This document shows, in pieces, positions 33,246 through 44,532 of a DNA stretch of 64,000 nt. The stretch is from Sepioteuthis lessoniana (lineage: Eukaryota > Mollusca > Cephalopoda > Myopsida > Loliginidae), in NCBI GenBank assembly GCA_963585895.1, contig OY757917.1, positions 101,054,301 through 101,118,300 of the forward strand. Direction: 5' to 3'. Each line of letters opens with the position of its first letter. Position 1 is the first letter of the stretch. The translations under genes and the position numbers were made by a program. The notes beneath the pieces are model-generated. The model was not told the DNA's origin. It searched no databases and was given only the letters and a program-made list of their open reading frames with translations.

Positions 33246-33419
33246 CAGTGCAAGGGAATTTCATTCTCTCGAAATCTCTGTTTACTTTAGGTACCAGGTG
33301 CATTTCCTGTTATTTTTGTTCCTAGTGTCCCTCTCCCACAACTGTATCGACAGATGGTAAAGGGGTCTTCAAGTCAATATCCAACAATGGCACTTTGGTT
33401 TGTTTGCTTTGGTTTCTTC

Positions 33420-33930
33420 ATTTAATGTCCAAGTCTCCCTAGTAAAAGAACAGTAATGGTACTATTTAGTTGGAGGTGCCGGTGGTGCAATTGTTATCGT
33501 CGTAGGAAATGGACACGGCGACACGAATTCAAATCCTGGACGAGACTGATTGTATTTCACATAGCACTAGTACCCTTGAGAAAGGTATGAATACAATTAT
33601 TCTCCCTCCAGCTATGAGTAAATAGCAGGGTAGACTAGGTTCTTCAGCCTTGGTGAGGCAACTAGTCTAGGAGAAGGACAGCTCTGAATTCAAACCTGTT
33701 AAACCCTGCTTAAAAATTGACCTTGTGTCATATCCTGCCCCAGCGGAGGGGTTGGTAAATATGGTAACGGTACTATTTAACCCATAACTCGGATAGATAA
33801 AGGAGTTTCATGCCTTTCTCAAGGGGTTAGTTCGAAAGTGAGCCAAATAATGCGACTTGAGTTCGAACTCGCTTACGACGATATTGCACTCAAGCACGTT
33901 GGCCACGACGGTACATATTAAGTCCCTTTT
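33420..33930 (-). mobile_element. SINE family B split by SINE family A
   Basis: Tail and body at 33420-33468, head half at 33765-33930 (GACTTGAGTTCGAACTCGC ... AGCACGTTGGCCACGACGG). The gap is the family A SINE. Confidence 0.8.
33469..33764 (+). mobile_element. SINE family A nested in SINE family B
   Basis: Full-length copy with flanks TAATGGTACTATTTA (33454-33468) and TAACGGTACTATTTA (33765-33779), a 15-bp target duplication with one mismatch. Confidence 0.9.
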
Positions 33931-33959
33931 TTTTGTTATATCTTTTTGGTTCCTACCTA

Positions 33960-34340
33960 TAGGTCTAATAAACATATTTGAAAATTACTAGTATTGGATA
34001 GGAATACTTGAAACCATATAAATACGTGCAAACAGATCATCATCTTTATTAAATAGAATTAGTAATGTTAAATACGTGAAATTATTTAACTATTTGCAAA
34101 TTATTTGCATTAAGAATAGTTACTTAAATATATAATTGCTTACTCAGGATATTTATTAGTTATTTGAAATCCTATTATTGCTTGCAAATTATTGGCATAA
34201 GATAGGAATACTTGAAACCATGTAACTGTGTGCTAACAAATCGCTATCATTAAATAAGGGTGGTTACTTAAATCATATAATTATAAATAGATTATTAGTA
34301 TTAGATAGGAATGATTGATACCATACAACTTTGCAAAGAA
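33960..34340. repeat. Degenerate 70-bp satellite-like repeats
   Basis: Repeats of GGAATACTTGAAACCAT and GTGCAAACAGATCATC type at about 70-bp spacing, the same branch as 1-175. Confidence 0.6.
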
Positions 34341-34505
34341 ATTATTATTATTATTATCATTTACTCCTTGAGAGTTTTTCACGTCAGTTCTGGCTGATTG
34401 TCTTTCACTGAAGTTTGAGTGACCGCAAGTCTCCTCAAGTTTCCAGGATTCTTCTCAGTATCCTGGCCGTTCCCAGTAATTTAGTAGTTTGGGTGGTCCT
34501 CTTAT
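34340..34505 (-). pseudogene. 3' end of a restriction-like-endonuclease LINE, short
   Basis: TTATTATTATTATCATTTAC then TTGAGAGTTTTTCACGTCAG; ends at about 34505 before an (ATT)n tract. Confidence 0.55.
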
Positions 34506-34739
34506 TTCCCATATGACTATTATTATTATTATTATTGTCAAATGAAAACACCCATTGCAATCGAACGTTGAAAATATTAGTTTGATCAGAAATAATTACT
34601 GTTTCAGATAAGTATATTAGAACTGTTTGAATAAATTTCAACATATCAACGAAAATAAATTCAGAAAGATTGTTGTACTTGCTCACCAGAATTCCTAATT
34701 CTTGTATATCAACCCTCGGCCACCGTTTCAGTGCTTTAT

Positions 34740-34985
34740 AAGAATTATTATTATTTTTCTCCTTTGGAAGATTTTTACATAAGCGTTAGCTGATGGGTTT
34801 TCGCTTGAGTTTGACAGCTAGTCTCCTCAAGTCTCCAGGACTCTTCTCAGTATTCTGCTCGATTATAACAACGCTGTAATTTGAATATTCTCGGCTCATC
34901 CTCTGATTTCCAACTCTTCCTGCCCTTTTACCAATCCTTTGAGAATCGTTCCGAGCCTATCAGTCACAATTGGTATCACCGTCAC
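34740..34985 (-). pseudogene. 3' end of a restriction-like-endonuclease LINE
   Basis: TTATTATTATTTTTC at left, GTCTCCTCAAGTCTCCAGG inside; runs into TTATTATTATTATTC at 34987, where the next copy starts. Confidence 0.6.
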
Positions 34986-34989
34986 TTAT

Positions 34990-35475
34990 TATTATTATTC
35001 ACTCATTAGAGCTTTTCACATCAGCGTTAGCCGATGGTTTTTCATTGGAGTCTGAGTGACAGCAAGTTTCCTCAAGTCTCCAGGACTCTTCTCAGTATTC
35101 TGGCCGTTCTCAATAATGCAGTCGTTTGGATGGTCTCCACTCGTCCGCCAACTTCCAAGTCCTCCAGTCCCTTTAATAATCCTTTAGTTACTGTTCCAAA
35201 CGCACTAATTACAATTGGTATAATTGTCACCTGTATGTTTCTCAGTTTTTTCAATTCCCTAGCAAGGTCGAAGTACTTATCCTTCTTTTCACATTCTTTC
35301 AGTTTTATTCAGTGGTCAGCCGGGACAGCTAAGTCGACAATTTTGCAAGTTTTCCTTTTCTTTTTTTTTTTTTTTTTTTTTTGATTATTATTAAGTCTGG
35401 TCTTCTGGCCGAGATTAGGTGATCCGTGTGTATGTCGAAGTCCCATAGGAGTTTGTGTGTGTCATTTTCAAGGAC
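34990..35475 (-). pseudogene. 3' end of a restriction-like-endonuclease LINE, best-preserved
   Basis: Minus-strand frame 35072-35254 reads MKKLRNIQVTIIPIVISAFG, GLLKGLEDLEVGGRVETIQ and RILRRVLET. Upstream (to about 35330) partial frame with the nuclease-end residues is broken by a poly-T at 35363. Three copies lie in tandem at TTA tracts here (34340, 34740, 34990). Confidence 0.65.
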
Positions 35476-35481
35476 AGGTGA

Positions 35482-35515
35482 TGGGTTTATTATTATTATT
35501 ATTATTATTATTAAA
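35482..35515. repeat. (ATT)n microsatellite
   Basis: About 11 units; followed by an arm-B-like tail 35530-35590 and a T/C-rich tract to about 35830. Confidence 0.9.
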
Positions 35516-36354
35516 CCAGCTGTAACTGGTGGCTTTCGATATCAAATAACCCCACAAGGGTTGACATGCCGTAAAACCAACCAAGCAATCAACCATTCTC
35601 GTCTCTCTCCCCTCCTTTCATTTTCCTTCCTTCTATCTAAACTTCTTCCATTTTTTTTTTTTTCCTTTGTGTTTTTTTTTTTTTTCACATTTATTTCCCT
35701 TTTTTTTTCTTCGTATTTTCCCATCGTTTCTATTTGTTATCTTTTCATTTCCTAATCGCATTTACCTCCCTTGCTCCTCTTTTCTCCCCACTTTCTCCTT
35801 CTTTTTCTTTCTTCTTTTGTTTTGGTCTCCTGATGCATTTTAATCCACATTTTTAATTACGTGCATCGATCTTTTCTCTTACCTCCTCACCGCCTTACCC
35901 ACTTTTTAATCTCCTCACCGTAACTCCAACTCCTACCCCACTACCACTACCACCATCAACCCTCACATGTCATCCAGACCCCAAAGCTCAACAATGAGCC
36001 CAAAGGACAATGTGACCTTACATGAATACCATCAGTAGGTATTTTTACAGGATCGTTAAGTCTGGCACAAGAACATTGGGAATATTTCAAAATTAAATAT
36101 GTTTTCCTTACAGCGATAATTGAAGTATTAAGTTGATTTGATATATGCAACTTAAATTTTATTTTCATGAGCAGCCTTACCCACGGAACTTTCTATACCA
36201 CCCATAGATTATTTGAAATTCTGTGGTTTTTACTTGAAAAATCCTTAGAAATCTCCGCCAAGTACATCATCAGTTTAAGAGAAGTGTTTACAAGAAAGTG
36301 TTTTTGAAAATACAAATTCTTGTTCGTCAGATAAAAGTTGATGTGTTATGTTTG

Positions 36355-37055
36355 CGTTGGTTGGTTGGTTGGTTAGTTGGTTGGATTTTATGGCATATCA
36401 ACCTTTGTAGGTTACTTAACGCCAAATCCATTTTTACCTAAATAATCCGTTCTAAATCAAACAATTCAGTTTAGCATGAGTACACAGTTTAATTGTCGAA
36501 AACACTTCTATTTCAAACTATTCACTTTAGATAAGCACGCAGTTTAAATGTAAGTACATTTTAATCGTGAAAAACATTTCTATTTCAAGCAATTCAGTTT
36601 AATCAAGCAGTTCTAATTCAGCCAATTCAGTTAAGTATAAGTACAGATTTTGTTTACACACAGTTAAATGTCAAAAACAGTTCTATATTAAACAAATCAG
36701 TTTAGTGTAAGTACGGTTTCAATATCAAAAAACAGTTCCATTTCAAATAATTCAGTTTAGCATAAGCACACTTCTATTTCAAGCTATTCAGTTTAGTTAA
36801 ACAATTCAGTTTAGCATAAGTATGCCGTTAGTTCTATTCAACCCATAGATTGGGCCCGATCAGATGCTACCAGAGCGGACCTGGGAGCAATGGCAATGAA
36901 GGGGTGCTCCGCATTCCCCAAAGCCCCAGCATCACTGGAACCTCACCATCAGATTGTTTAGTGTCATATCAAGGACACTCACTGGAGAGGTTTTACCCTT
37001 CTGTAGAAGTGCAGTCGGTGTATTTTGCTGCCCCTGCCGACTGGTCAATACATAG
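36355..37055 (-). mobile_element. Composite element, reverse
   Basis: (GGTT)n start, arm B reversed 36384-36440, eight or so 54-bp repeats, arm A reversed 36835-37048. Further 54-bp repeats and a second arm A (37250-37490) follow, so two copies are joined head to tail. Sequence 35840-36350 shows no recognisable element. Confidence 0.75.
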
Positions 37056-37509
37056 AGTTAAATGTCAAAAGAATTTTATTTCAGATAATTCAGTTAAACA
37101 TAAGTACAGAGTTTAGACGTCAAAACAGTTCTATTTCGAGCAATTCAGTTTAGCCCAAGTACACAGTTGTAATGTCAAAACAGTTCTATTTTAAACAATT
37201 CAGTTTAGCATAGATACGCAGTTTAAATGTAAAAATCAGTATAGTGAAGGAAGCCCGGTTTAGTTCTATTTAACCCATAGATAGGACCTTTATCAGGTGC
37301 TACCACTCCGGGCCAGAGTGGACCTGGGAGCAATGGTAACAAAGGGGTACTCCGCATTCCCCAGAGCTCCAGCATTACTCGAACCTCACCATCAGATGTT
37401 TTAGTGTCAAATGCAGGACACTCGTTGGGGTGGTCTTACCCCCGTACAGAGAAACAGTCGGTGTATTCTACAACCCCAGCCGACTGGGCGAGTATGTTTG
37501 TGTGTGCTA

Positions 37510-37750
37510 AATGAAACGGTTGCCGTTGTAGGAAACAAAATCAGTAGCACGAGTTCAAATTCTGGGCGAGGCTGTTTAGGTTTTAATCCATGCAAACACT
37601 CTAGAGAAAAGTATTAATCCATCTGTTCTCTCGCCACCAGAGATAAATAATAGGGTAGAATGGATTCTTTAACTTTGATTAGTCTAGAAGGAAAACTTCG
37701 GGTTCAAAACGGAGACTGACTTTGTGCAATATCCAGCTCGTGACGGACGG
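37510..37750 (+). mobile_element. SINE family A, diverged
   Basis: ACGGTTGCCGTTGTAGGAAA, GAGTTCAAATTCTGGGCGAG and later AATATCCAGCTCGTGACGG match head and 3' end at low identity. Confidence 0.55.
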
Positions 37751-37753
37751 ACT

Positions 37754-37756
<3 letters not shown>

Positions 37757-37788
<32 letters not shown>

Positions 37789-37822
37789 TTTCTTTAATAT
37801 ATGTCAATTCAATGTATACAGA

Positions 37823-37857
<35 letters not shown>

Positions 37858-37884
37858 CGGACACTATATATATATAGAGAGAGA

Positions 37885-37923
<39 letters not shown>

Positions 37924-37925
37924 GG
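37757..37925. repeat. (TA)n and (GA)n microsatellites
   Basis: TA at 37757-37785 and 37828-37855, GA at 37876-37925. Confidence 0.95.
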
Positions 37926-37956
37926 GGGAATTGAAAGATCCGACAAGATTTGAAAA

Positions 37957-38138
37957 AAATGAATGGAAAAGTGGATGAACCAAAACACAAACAACAAATT
38001 CAAATTGATATTTCGTCCTTATCTAATCAAAGACTACAAAATAACCACCATTCTGATGACGTCTTTGATTTAATAAAGACGAAATATTAATTAGAATCCG
38101 TTGTCTGTATTTTGGTTTATACACTTTTCCATTTATTT
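37957..38138. repeat. Large inverted repeat (hairpin)
   Basis: Left arm 37957-38034 and right arm 38061-38138 are reverse complements over 78 bp with about 13 mismatches by eye; loop 26 bp. Matching core words: AATATTTCGTC-type and ATCAAAGAC/GTCTTTGAT. Similar single-arm sequence lies at 30770-30850 near the Penelope-like element. Confidence 0.8.
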
Positions 38139-38139
38139 A

Positions 38140-38140
<1 letters not shown>

Positions 38141-38187
<47 letters not shown>
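38141..38187. repeat. (CA)n microsatellite
   Basis: About 23 CA units. Confidence 0.95.
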
Positions 38188-38189
<2 letters not shown>

Positions 38190-38239
38190 ATATATGTATA
38201 TATATATACACATATAGTATTATTCGGTCCAGTAATACT

Positions 38240-38400
38240 TTCCCTTCCCCCCCGTGTCTATTCTGTTTTATTTATCCATTGGATTTGAAGAAGTCCTGTT
38301 ATAATCTTCTTCGTGTTTTTGGTTTACATCAGAAACGGAAAACAGGATGGAAATAATTTTATAATTCTAAAATAACCGGTCTTTGGTTTTTTTCTTTTAA
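38240..38400. repeat. Penelope-like terminal repeat remnant
   Basis: CAGGATGGAAATAATTTTAT and CTAAAATAACCGGTCTTTGG match the block at 18920-18960. Confidence 0.45.
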
Positions 38401-38402
38401 TA

Positions 38403-38460
<58 letters not shown>
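38403..38460. repeat. (AC)n(AT)n compound microsatellite
   Basis: AC then AT runs. From 38470 to 38900 only an AC run at 38738-38758 is recognisable. Confidence 0.95.
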
Positions 38461-38463
<3 letters not shown>

Positions 38464-38908
38464 ACAATATTCCAAAGTATATTGCAATACAACATATCCC
38501 TCCACCATGATATTTACTGTGATTCTGACCTACCATAATTACACTTACAGATCATATCTTTATTTATTTTCTTTGAAATGCAACGATGATGTTTTGTTCC
38601 TTATTTATAATCACCAACACATACAGAAAGTTTATCGCGCTGCGTATGTATCTTCATATACACTTACACTAAACACCACTTACACATACACACACAATCA
38701 TACGCAACTATAACCCACACCAACACACACGTGCGCACACACACACACACACACACACGCACACTCACAAGCACACGTAAAGATTTCTACACAATCCCAA
38801 CTGTTTTTGACTGTATTTTTCGATTTTTTCGATTTATTCATTTCTGTCAGACGATTGCTGTTTGTAAAACTTCATGAAATCAAAAGTCGCAGACAAACTT
38901 CCATGGCA

Positions 38909-38912
38909 TTAA

Positions 38913-38966
<54 letters not shown>

Positions 38967-38990
38967 ATATATATATATATATATATATAT
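38909..38990. repeat. (ATCT)n(AT)n microsatellite
   Basis: About 14 ATCT units followed by AT. Confidence 0.95.
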
Positions 38991-39127
38991 GAGCACTCTG
39001 GCGAAGAAATTTTCGGCTGCCGCTCACATAATGCAAAGCTCTTCGAAAGAATTGAGCACTCTGGTATCCGGTAAGGTATAAAATGTAAACAAATGAACAC
39101 TGCTGCTGCTGTTGCTACATAATACCT

Positions 39128-39225
39128 TAGCCAACGTGGTGCGCTTGTTGGCCGAGCGGTCTGATACTAAGTTTAACGTAAAGTTGGGCGGGTGTCGATC
39201 CCAGCTTCAAGCGTCCTACGTGTCT
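39128..39225 (+). other. tRNA-Ser/Leu-like sequence (pseudogene or SINE head)
   Basis: TTGGCCGAGCGGTCTGA fits box A of class II tRNAs and GGGTGTCGATCCCAGC loosely fits box B. The ends do not form a convincing acceptor stem, so I do not call it a tRNA gene. Confidence 0.4.
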
Positions 39226-39273
39226 AGCCACACTGAAGAGTTGTGATACAACGAAAAAGTCTGTCTGTTGATG

Positions 39274-39274
<1 letters not shown>

Positions 39275-39319
<45 letters not shown>
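39275..39319. repeat. (TA)n microsatellite
   Basis: TA run. Confidence 0.95.
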
Positions 39320-39322
<3 letters not shown>

Positions 39323-39524
39323 TTTGTATGTTTGTGTACACTGAATAGAAATATATTATAGATACAGAAAGCAATACTGCATGGTGACTGACAGTTTCAT
39401 GCAATTTGCAATCTTCAAACCATAAAAAGCAAATAACATAAACTTTAAATACAATAACTATATATGTATACATATAAGCTTTTCCCGTGGATATTCCCCG
39501 TAATACATGCATTCAGTCTATTGT

Positions 39525-39785
39525 TATTCATGTTTTCCAAATAAGTTTTAACTGCTGCTTTTTCACAGAGGTCTCACAAGTTTCCCCAGGACTTTTCTAA
39601 GTATTCCAGCTCATCTTAACAGTGCAGTGGTCTAAATGTTCTCCATTCTTCCTATGATCTCCGGTTCCCCCAATTTCTTTTTCAGGACTTTGAGGACCTT
39701 TCTATGGTTCACTAACTACGATTGATGTCACTGGCACTATTTTCCACAGACTTTTCAACTTTCAGTCAATTTACAATTATTATTA
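39525..39785 (-). pseudogene. 3' end of a restriction-like-endonuclease LINE, old
   Basis: Diverged reverse copy (GGTCTCACAAGTTTCCCCAGG ... AACTACGATTGATGTCACTGG, read on plus). It ends at ATTATTATTATTTTC next to the plus-strand copy at 39800. Confidence 0.5.
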
Positions 39786-39789
39786 TTTT

Positions 39790-40310
39790 CAACAATAATA
39801 ATAAAGACTTAACATGGCAGGGTGAGAAGGTGATCCACTGGGAATAGTACAAGAAGGATTTTTAGATACGAACAGATACCCTAATCTCCACTAGAAGACT
39901 GGACTCGCGATAATTAACACACAAAAGAAAAGAGAATTTTTCTTATCGTGGACTTTACCATCCCAGCGAACTACAGCGTGAAAAAAAAAGAAAGCGAAAA
40001 GAGAGACACATATTTAGACCTTGCTAAAGAACTACGAAAACTGAAGAACATGAAGGTGACGGTGTTACCAATTGTAATCGGCACACTTGAAACGGCCCTC
40101 AAAGGCTTTGAAAGGAGACTGGAAGAGTTGGAAATCGATGGACGAATCAAGACCATCTAAACAACAGCATTGCTGAGATCAGCCAGAAAATTAAGAAGAG
40201 TCGTGTAGACCCAAGGAGACTTGGTGTCACTTAGACTCCAGTGAAATACCGTAAGCTAACAGTGATGTGAAAACCTTGCAGAAAATAAAAGGATAATAAT
40301 TTTACTCTTA
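39790..40310 (+). pseudogene. 3' end of a restriction-like-endonuclease LINE, nuclease end visible
   Basis: Open frame 39948-40160 reads MDFTIPANYSVKKKESEK, then TYLDLAKELRKL and MKVTVLPIVIG. VDFTIP followed by KE.EK..TYLDLA matches the end of the PD..D restriction-like nuclease of R2/R4-type LINEs. The rest of the tail is frameshifted. Ends in GGATAATAATT near 40300. Confidence 0.65.
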
Positions 40311-40559
40311 GCTAGTTTTCCCTACCAATTTTATTTGTTGGTCTTTCATAGGAGACGGAGTGATAGTAAGTCTCCTGAAGTAGGTGAATATTCATTTTTA
40401 CGTCGTTACATTCAAACCAGTTACAGAAGATGTTTTTAGAATGGAATACCAAAAATCACATCTGTCACTGCATTCAGCCGCAAACTTCAGGAAATGTCAA
40501 GACTTTCCTTTTTAAATATGAACGAATGTTAATGTGTGTTGACTGAAAAAATAAACAAA

Positions 40560-41252
40560 GATGTATCGTTGGTAGACAAAGATCACGACTATATGTGAAA
40601 GTTTAGCCGACTATCGGGAGGCTGAGGAACTGTCTTGATACCCATCTTGCTCAAATAGTCTGTGACAAGGATGAAGTTCTGAACTGGTGCATTGACCTGG
40701 GGGAAATGCAACTGAGCCGATTTGATGAGTGCTGGCCTCTTCCGATGGAATCTCTTCCTGAACTCCCTTAAAACCTCAGCATAGTAACCCTAACCTTAAC
40801 TTTTTGGCCAATCAACTCTGGAGTATTGACTTCCTTACTCCTCGCACACCCCTCATCATCCCTCGCAGACTCCGTGCCTTCCTTGAATCTCTTATGCCAC
40901 TCACAAACTGATGCTTGATTCATGCAAGATGGTCAAAAAGCAGTCTGAAGCATTCCATACGTTTCTGTGGCCTTTTTTCCAAGTTTAAAACAGAATTTTA
41001 TTGCATATCGTTCTTCTAAAGTGTCCTCGCGTCCAGATTGCATTTTTGAAATTCACCTGCTATGACAATCAGGCTTTAGGGTGTATTCCAATTGCTACTG
41101 TAACTGTTCATTTGAAGCTGAAATCATTAAAATTGGTCTGTCATCTCATAATATGTATAGCAATAACATAGTGAATTTTCAAGAGTCTATGACAATTTTA
41201 AATGCCTGTACAAAAAAAGTCTGGAAACTTATTGAAGGCTCTACGTATTAGT
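40560..41252 (-). pseudogene. Mariner-family DNA transposon, reverse, truncated
   Basis: 5' inverted repeat at right (GTCTGGAAACTTATTGAAGG, 41220-41240). Minus strand gives the HTH start near 41045, SVRDDEGCARSKEVNT-like residues, and a catalytic region (NAPVQNFILVTDYLSKMGIK) near 40600-40700; PPDS replaces the usual PPYS. Right after that the 3' end is lost. Same subfamily as 22463 and 44530. Confidence 0.8.
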
Positions 41253-41269
41253 CCGAAAAGGAACATAAT

Positions 41270-41340
41270 AGCGTGACTGAAGTTCGAACTCACGTACTAC
41301 GAAGTCATAGTCAAGCACGTGAGCCACTACGCCACGGAGA
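41270..41340 (-). mobile_element. SINE family B head fragment
   Basis: AAGTTCGAACTCACGTACTAC and GTGAGCCACTACGCCACGG; head only. Confidence 0.55.
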
Positions 41341-41404
41341 TTCTCTTTTGACTTATCTGCTCTTTGTCCGACTCACAGTCCTTCGGTTGCTTTACAGTAC
41401 TTAA

Positions 41405-41720
41405 GTAGAAATGGGTTTAGCGTAACGGTTATCGTCGTAGGAAATGACCCGCCGACCCGAGTTCGAATCCTGCCCTAACGTTTGATTAATAGTTGGGCAG
41501 ACTTTTTTTAGGCAACCAGTCTAGGAGAAGGAAAACTCTGAATTCAAACCAGATGTATTTTACTTAAAACACTGACCTTGTGTCGCATCCACCCTTTGGC
41601 GAAGGGTTTGAGTAAATACAAAGGAGGCTGAACACTTCAGCCCTGGTAAGGAAACCATTCTAGGAGAAGGAATCAGCTGTACACCTCTTAAAATATTGAC
41701 CTGGGTTACTACATACTTAT
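41405..41720 (+). mobile_element. SINE family A, with partial second copy
   Basis: Head GTAACGGTTATCGTCGTAGG, GAGTTCGAATCCTGCCCTAA; body internally shortened; the part AGGCAACCAGTCTAGGAGA recurs as GGAAACCATTCTAGGAGA at 41650. Confidence 0.65.
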
Positions 41721-41924
41721 TGTAATGGTCACCTATCTAAGTACTGAATACTCTCATTGTTGCTTAACTTCGGCAATCTAGCAGACATTGGTGCTTTCAG
41801 CGGGATTTGACCTTTAGAGGGTGTTGTTTACAACTGACTACACCTCCAAGTACAATTTGGCTCCGTTTCATTCAAGACAATATCAGATTTTAAAAAAAGT
41901 AAAAAAGAATGGGTTCTTTGTTTT

Positions 41925-42134
41925 AGTTGTTTAATGGCATATCAAACTTGGTGGGTAATTTAATGCCAAAGACATCCTTGTTGAAAAACAGTAGTGATAC
42001 TATTCAACCTGTAGCTAGAAGAATAGGGAGTTCATGCTATACTCAGGGGCATTAGTCCGAAAGTGAGTGCGACTTTAGTTCGAACTCGCTTACAACAATG
42101 TCGCAATCCAGCACGTTAGCCACTATGCCGCACA

Positions 42135-42135
<1 letters not shown>
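41925..42135 (-). mobile_element. SINE family B
   Basis: Tail left (AATGGCATATCAAACTTGG), head right (AGCACGTTAGCCACTATGC). Confidence 0.7.
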
Positions 42136-42136
<1 letters not shown>

Positions 42137-42209
<73 letters not shown>

Positions 42210-42502
42210 GCAAGAAATATGGAAAATCTCACCAAGAAATTGTGTATGTGCGTGTAAAAGTGTATACGTATGGCCACTTATGTTTGTGTGTGAGCTTCTA
42301 TGAGTGCATATGAAATATGTATGCGTATGTGTGCGTTTATACGAAGATTTGTGTATGAATTGTGTATCCCTATATATGTGTGCGTTAAATGTATGTGTGT
42401 ATGTGCTTTCCTGTATGTGAGTATGTGGGTAGTAAAATGAGTTTTTGCTTTCTCGAATATAGGAGTATGTATATGTATATGTATCACCACACATGCACAC
42501 AC

Positions 42503-42547
<45 letters not shown>

Positions 42548-42550
42548 CGT
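42137..42550. repeat. (CT)n(CA)n tract and TG-rich sequence
   Basis: CT run 42137-42190 then CA 42191-42210; 42230-42500 is TGTG/TATG-rich; (TA)(TG) at 42503-42547. The 159-residue His/Thr-rich frame is an artefact. Confidence 0.85.
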
Positions 42551-43016
42551 GTTTATGTGTAGAAATATGTTGAAAGAAGTGTATGTGTATTAAAATCTCC
42601 ATATGGATGAGGAGTACACGTTTCCGGCTTAACCGGTTTCTTAATATCTTTTAATCCTCCAAAAGAAGATAATTGTTATGAACCCCGCCACCAACCCGAA
42701 CCTCCTACTTTTACGCCACCCTCCTCTTAATTTCCTTCTCCCACTTTCTCGATTTATCTTTCTCTACAATCACCCTCTCGAACCCTCTACCACCATAAAC
42801 TCAACCATCTTGACCTGTTCGTAAACACTGCAACTGCAATTGAGGACATCTACACTGAAAATAAAGACAGTGTAAACCAAACCGGTGAACTTTAAATAGT
42901 ATAAAATACGAATTATATGCCGAAATTAGTAACGAATTATTTGTATCTATTCGTATTTTTATTGGTGGGAAGACAGGTATATAACATACCTCAAAATAGC
43001 ATATATATCTATCCAT

Positions 43017-43088
43017 CCATCTATCTATCTTGTTTTAATAATATCTATCTATCAATCTATCTATCTATTTTGTTCTCAAAGATATCTA

Positions 43089-43123
<35 letters not shown>

Positions 43124-43160
43124 ATCATATTCTAATCTATCTATCTATCTATCTCTGTTA
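43017..43160. repeat. (ATCT)n imperfect microsatellite
   Basis: ATCT blocks with a GT run at 43098-43122. A (TA)n follows at 43243-43279. Confidence 0.9.
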
Positions 43161-43238
43161 ATACATGTCTATTCATATGTCGGTATGTGTCTTTCTGTCT
43201 TTCTTTTTATTTATTAATGATTATATCTATCTTATTCA

Positions 43239-43281
<43 letters not shown>

Positions 43282-43459
43282 CATAACACCTAACCCTTAG
43301 AACATAGCACCTCCCCAAAGTCATCGGCTTCTGATTGAAATATATCTTAAAATGAAAAATGTAACTTGTTATTTAACAACCTGTCAGGCTGACAATCATA
43401 TATAATTGCAACATAGACATAACTTATGTAATGAGGATATTGTTGATTAAATAATAATA

Positions 43460-43912
43460 AATTCTGATTTCTTTGTTTAAAGAAAGTCATCCTTATAGAA
43501 AAACAGTAGTGATATCATTTAACATATCGCAGGGTAGATAAGGAGGTTCACACCTTTCCAAAGGGTATTAGTCCGAATGAGAATGTTATAGCACGGACTC
43601 GCTTGCTTCGCGGTTCCAGTCAAACACTTTACTTACTACTACCCGGAGACTCTCTCAATAATACGTTAGTTTAGTTTGATAGTTAATGGGCAAATAACCC
43701 TTAGTAGGTTATTTAATGCTTAAGCCATCCTTGTCGAGGAACAGTAGTAAGACGATTTAACCCATAGCTGTGGCAGATGTAAAAGGGTTCACACATTCAC
43801 CCAGGGTATTAGTCCAAAAGTGAACACAAGAGCACGACTAAAGTTCGAACTCGCTTACTTGAAGGCTGCAGTACAGCACATTAACCACAACACTTCAAGG
43901 ACTCCCAGCAAT
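43460..43912 (-). mobile_element. Two SINE family B copies in tandem
   Basis: First 43460-43655, second 43665-43912, both tail-left and head-right (GTTCGAACTCGCTTACTTG near 43843). Confidence 0.65.
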
Positions 43913-44501
43913 AATCATAGAATAATATTACTAATTATAGATACAGAAATAAAAAATTCCGGTCCGTATTCAGACAACCTGAATATATGTACTTCTAGTT
44001 AGCGGCACAAATACCGATTCCATCGATTTCTAAAGATTATCTGTCTTAAACGACTTTGAAACAGACACATACAGTATCGCACAGAAATACGTACTCTCAT
44101 AACAACTTTTAAAAAAAGTTGCTTATCTTCTTAACCAAAGATAAGATGATTTTATTAATTCTACTATTGTATTATTCAATAAAAATGGATATTATTAGGT
44201 ATTATTTTTTACCAAACTCCCAGGCATTGAAACAAAATAATACTGGAATACCTATGTGTGTAAGCAAAATAAAATCACATAAGAGATGTTCTGATTTTTT
44301 GACGCGGACATAATCATATTTTTGTCTGCATTTTCAATGCTGTTGAGTCTGCGAAGAGATAATATCTAATAATGTCCGTTTTGAATATACAATGCTCAAC
44401 TCAAAATAATAAATTCTTGCTATCTTTGACTTAGAAGAAAGCTGTCTTTTTATCTTATTTTTTAAGGGTCAAGGTGTACTTATTTAAGGTTGATATTGTC
44501 T

Positions 44502-44529
<28 letters not shown>

Positions 44530-44532
<3 letters not shown>

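Noticed and set aside
39128-39225. Possible functional tRNA gene
   Set aside because: Box A is good, but box B is poor and acceptor-stem pairing is absent.
42123-42602. 159-residue His/Thr/Tyr-rich frame on the minus strand
   Set aside because: It is the translation of CA, TA and GTAT simple repeats; composition and frame-independence show it is not a gene.
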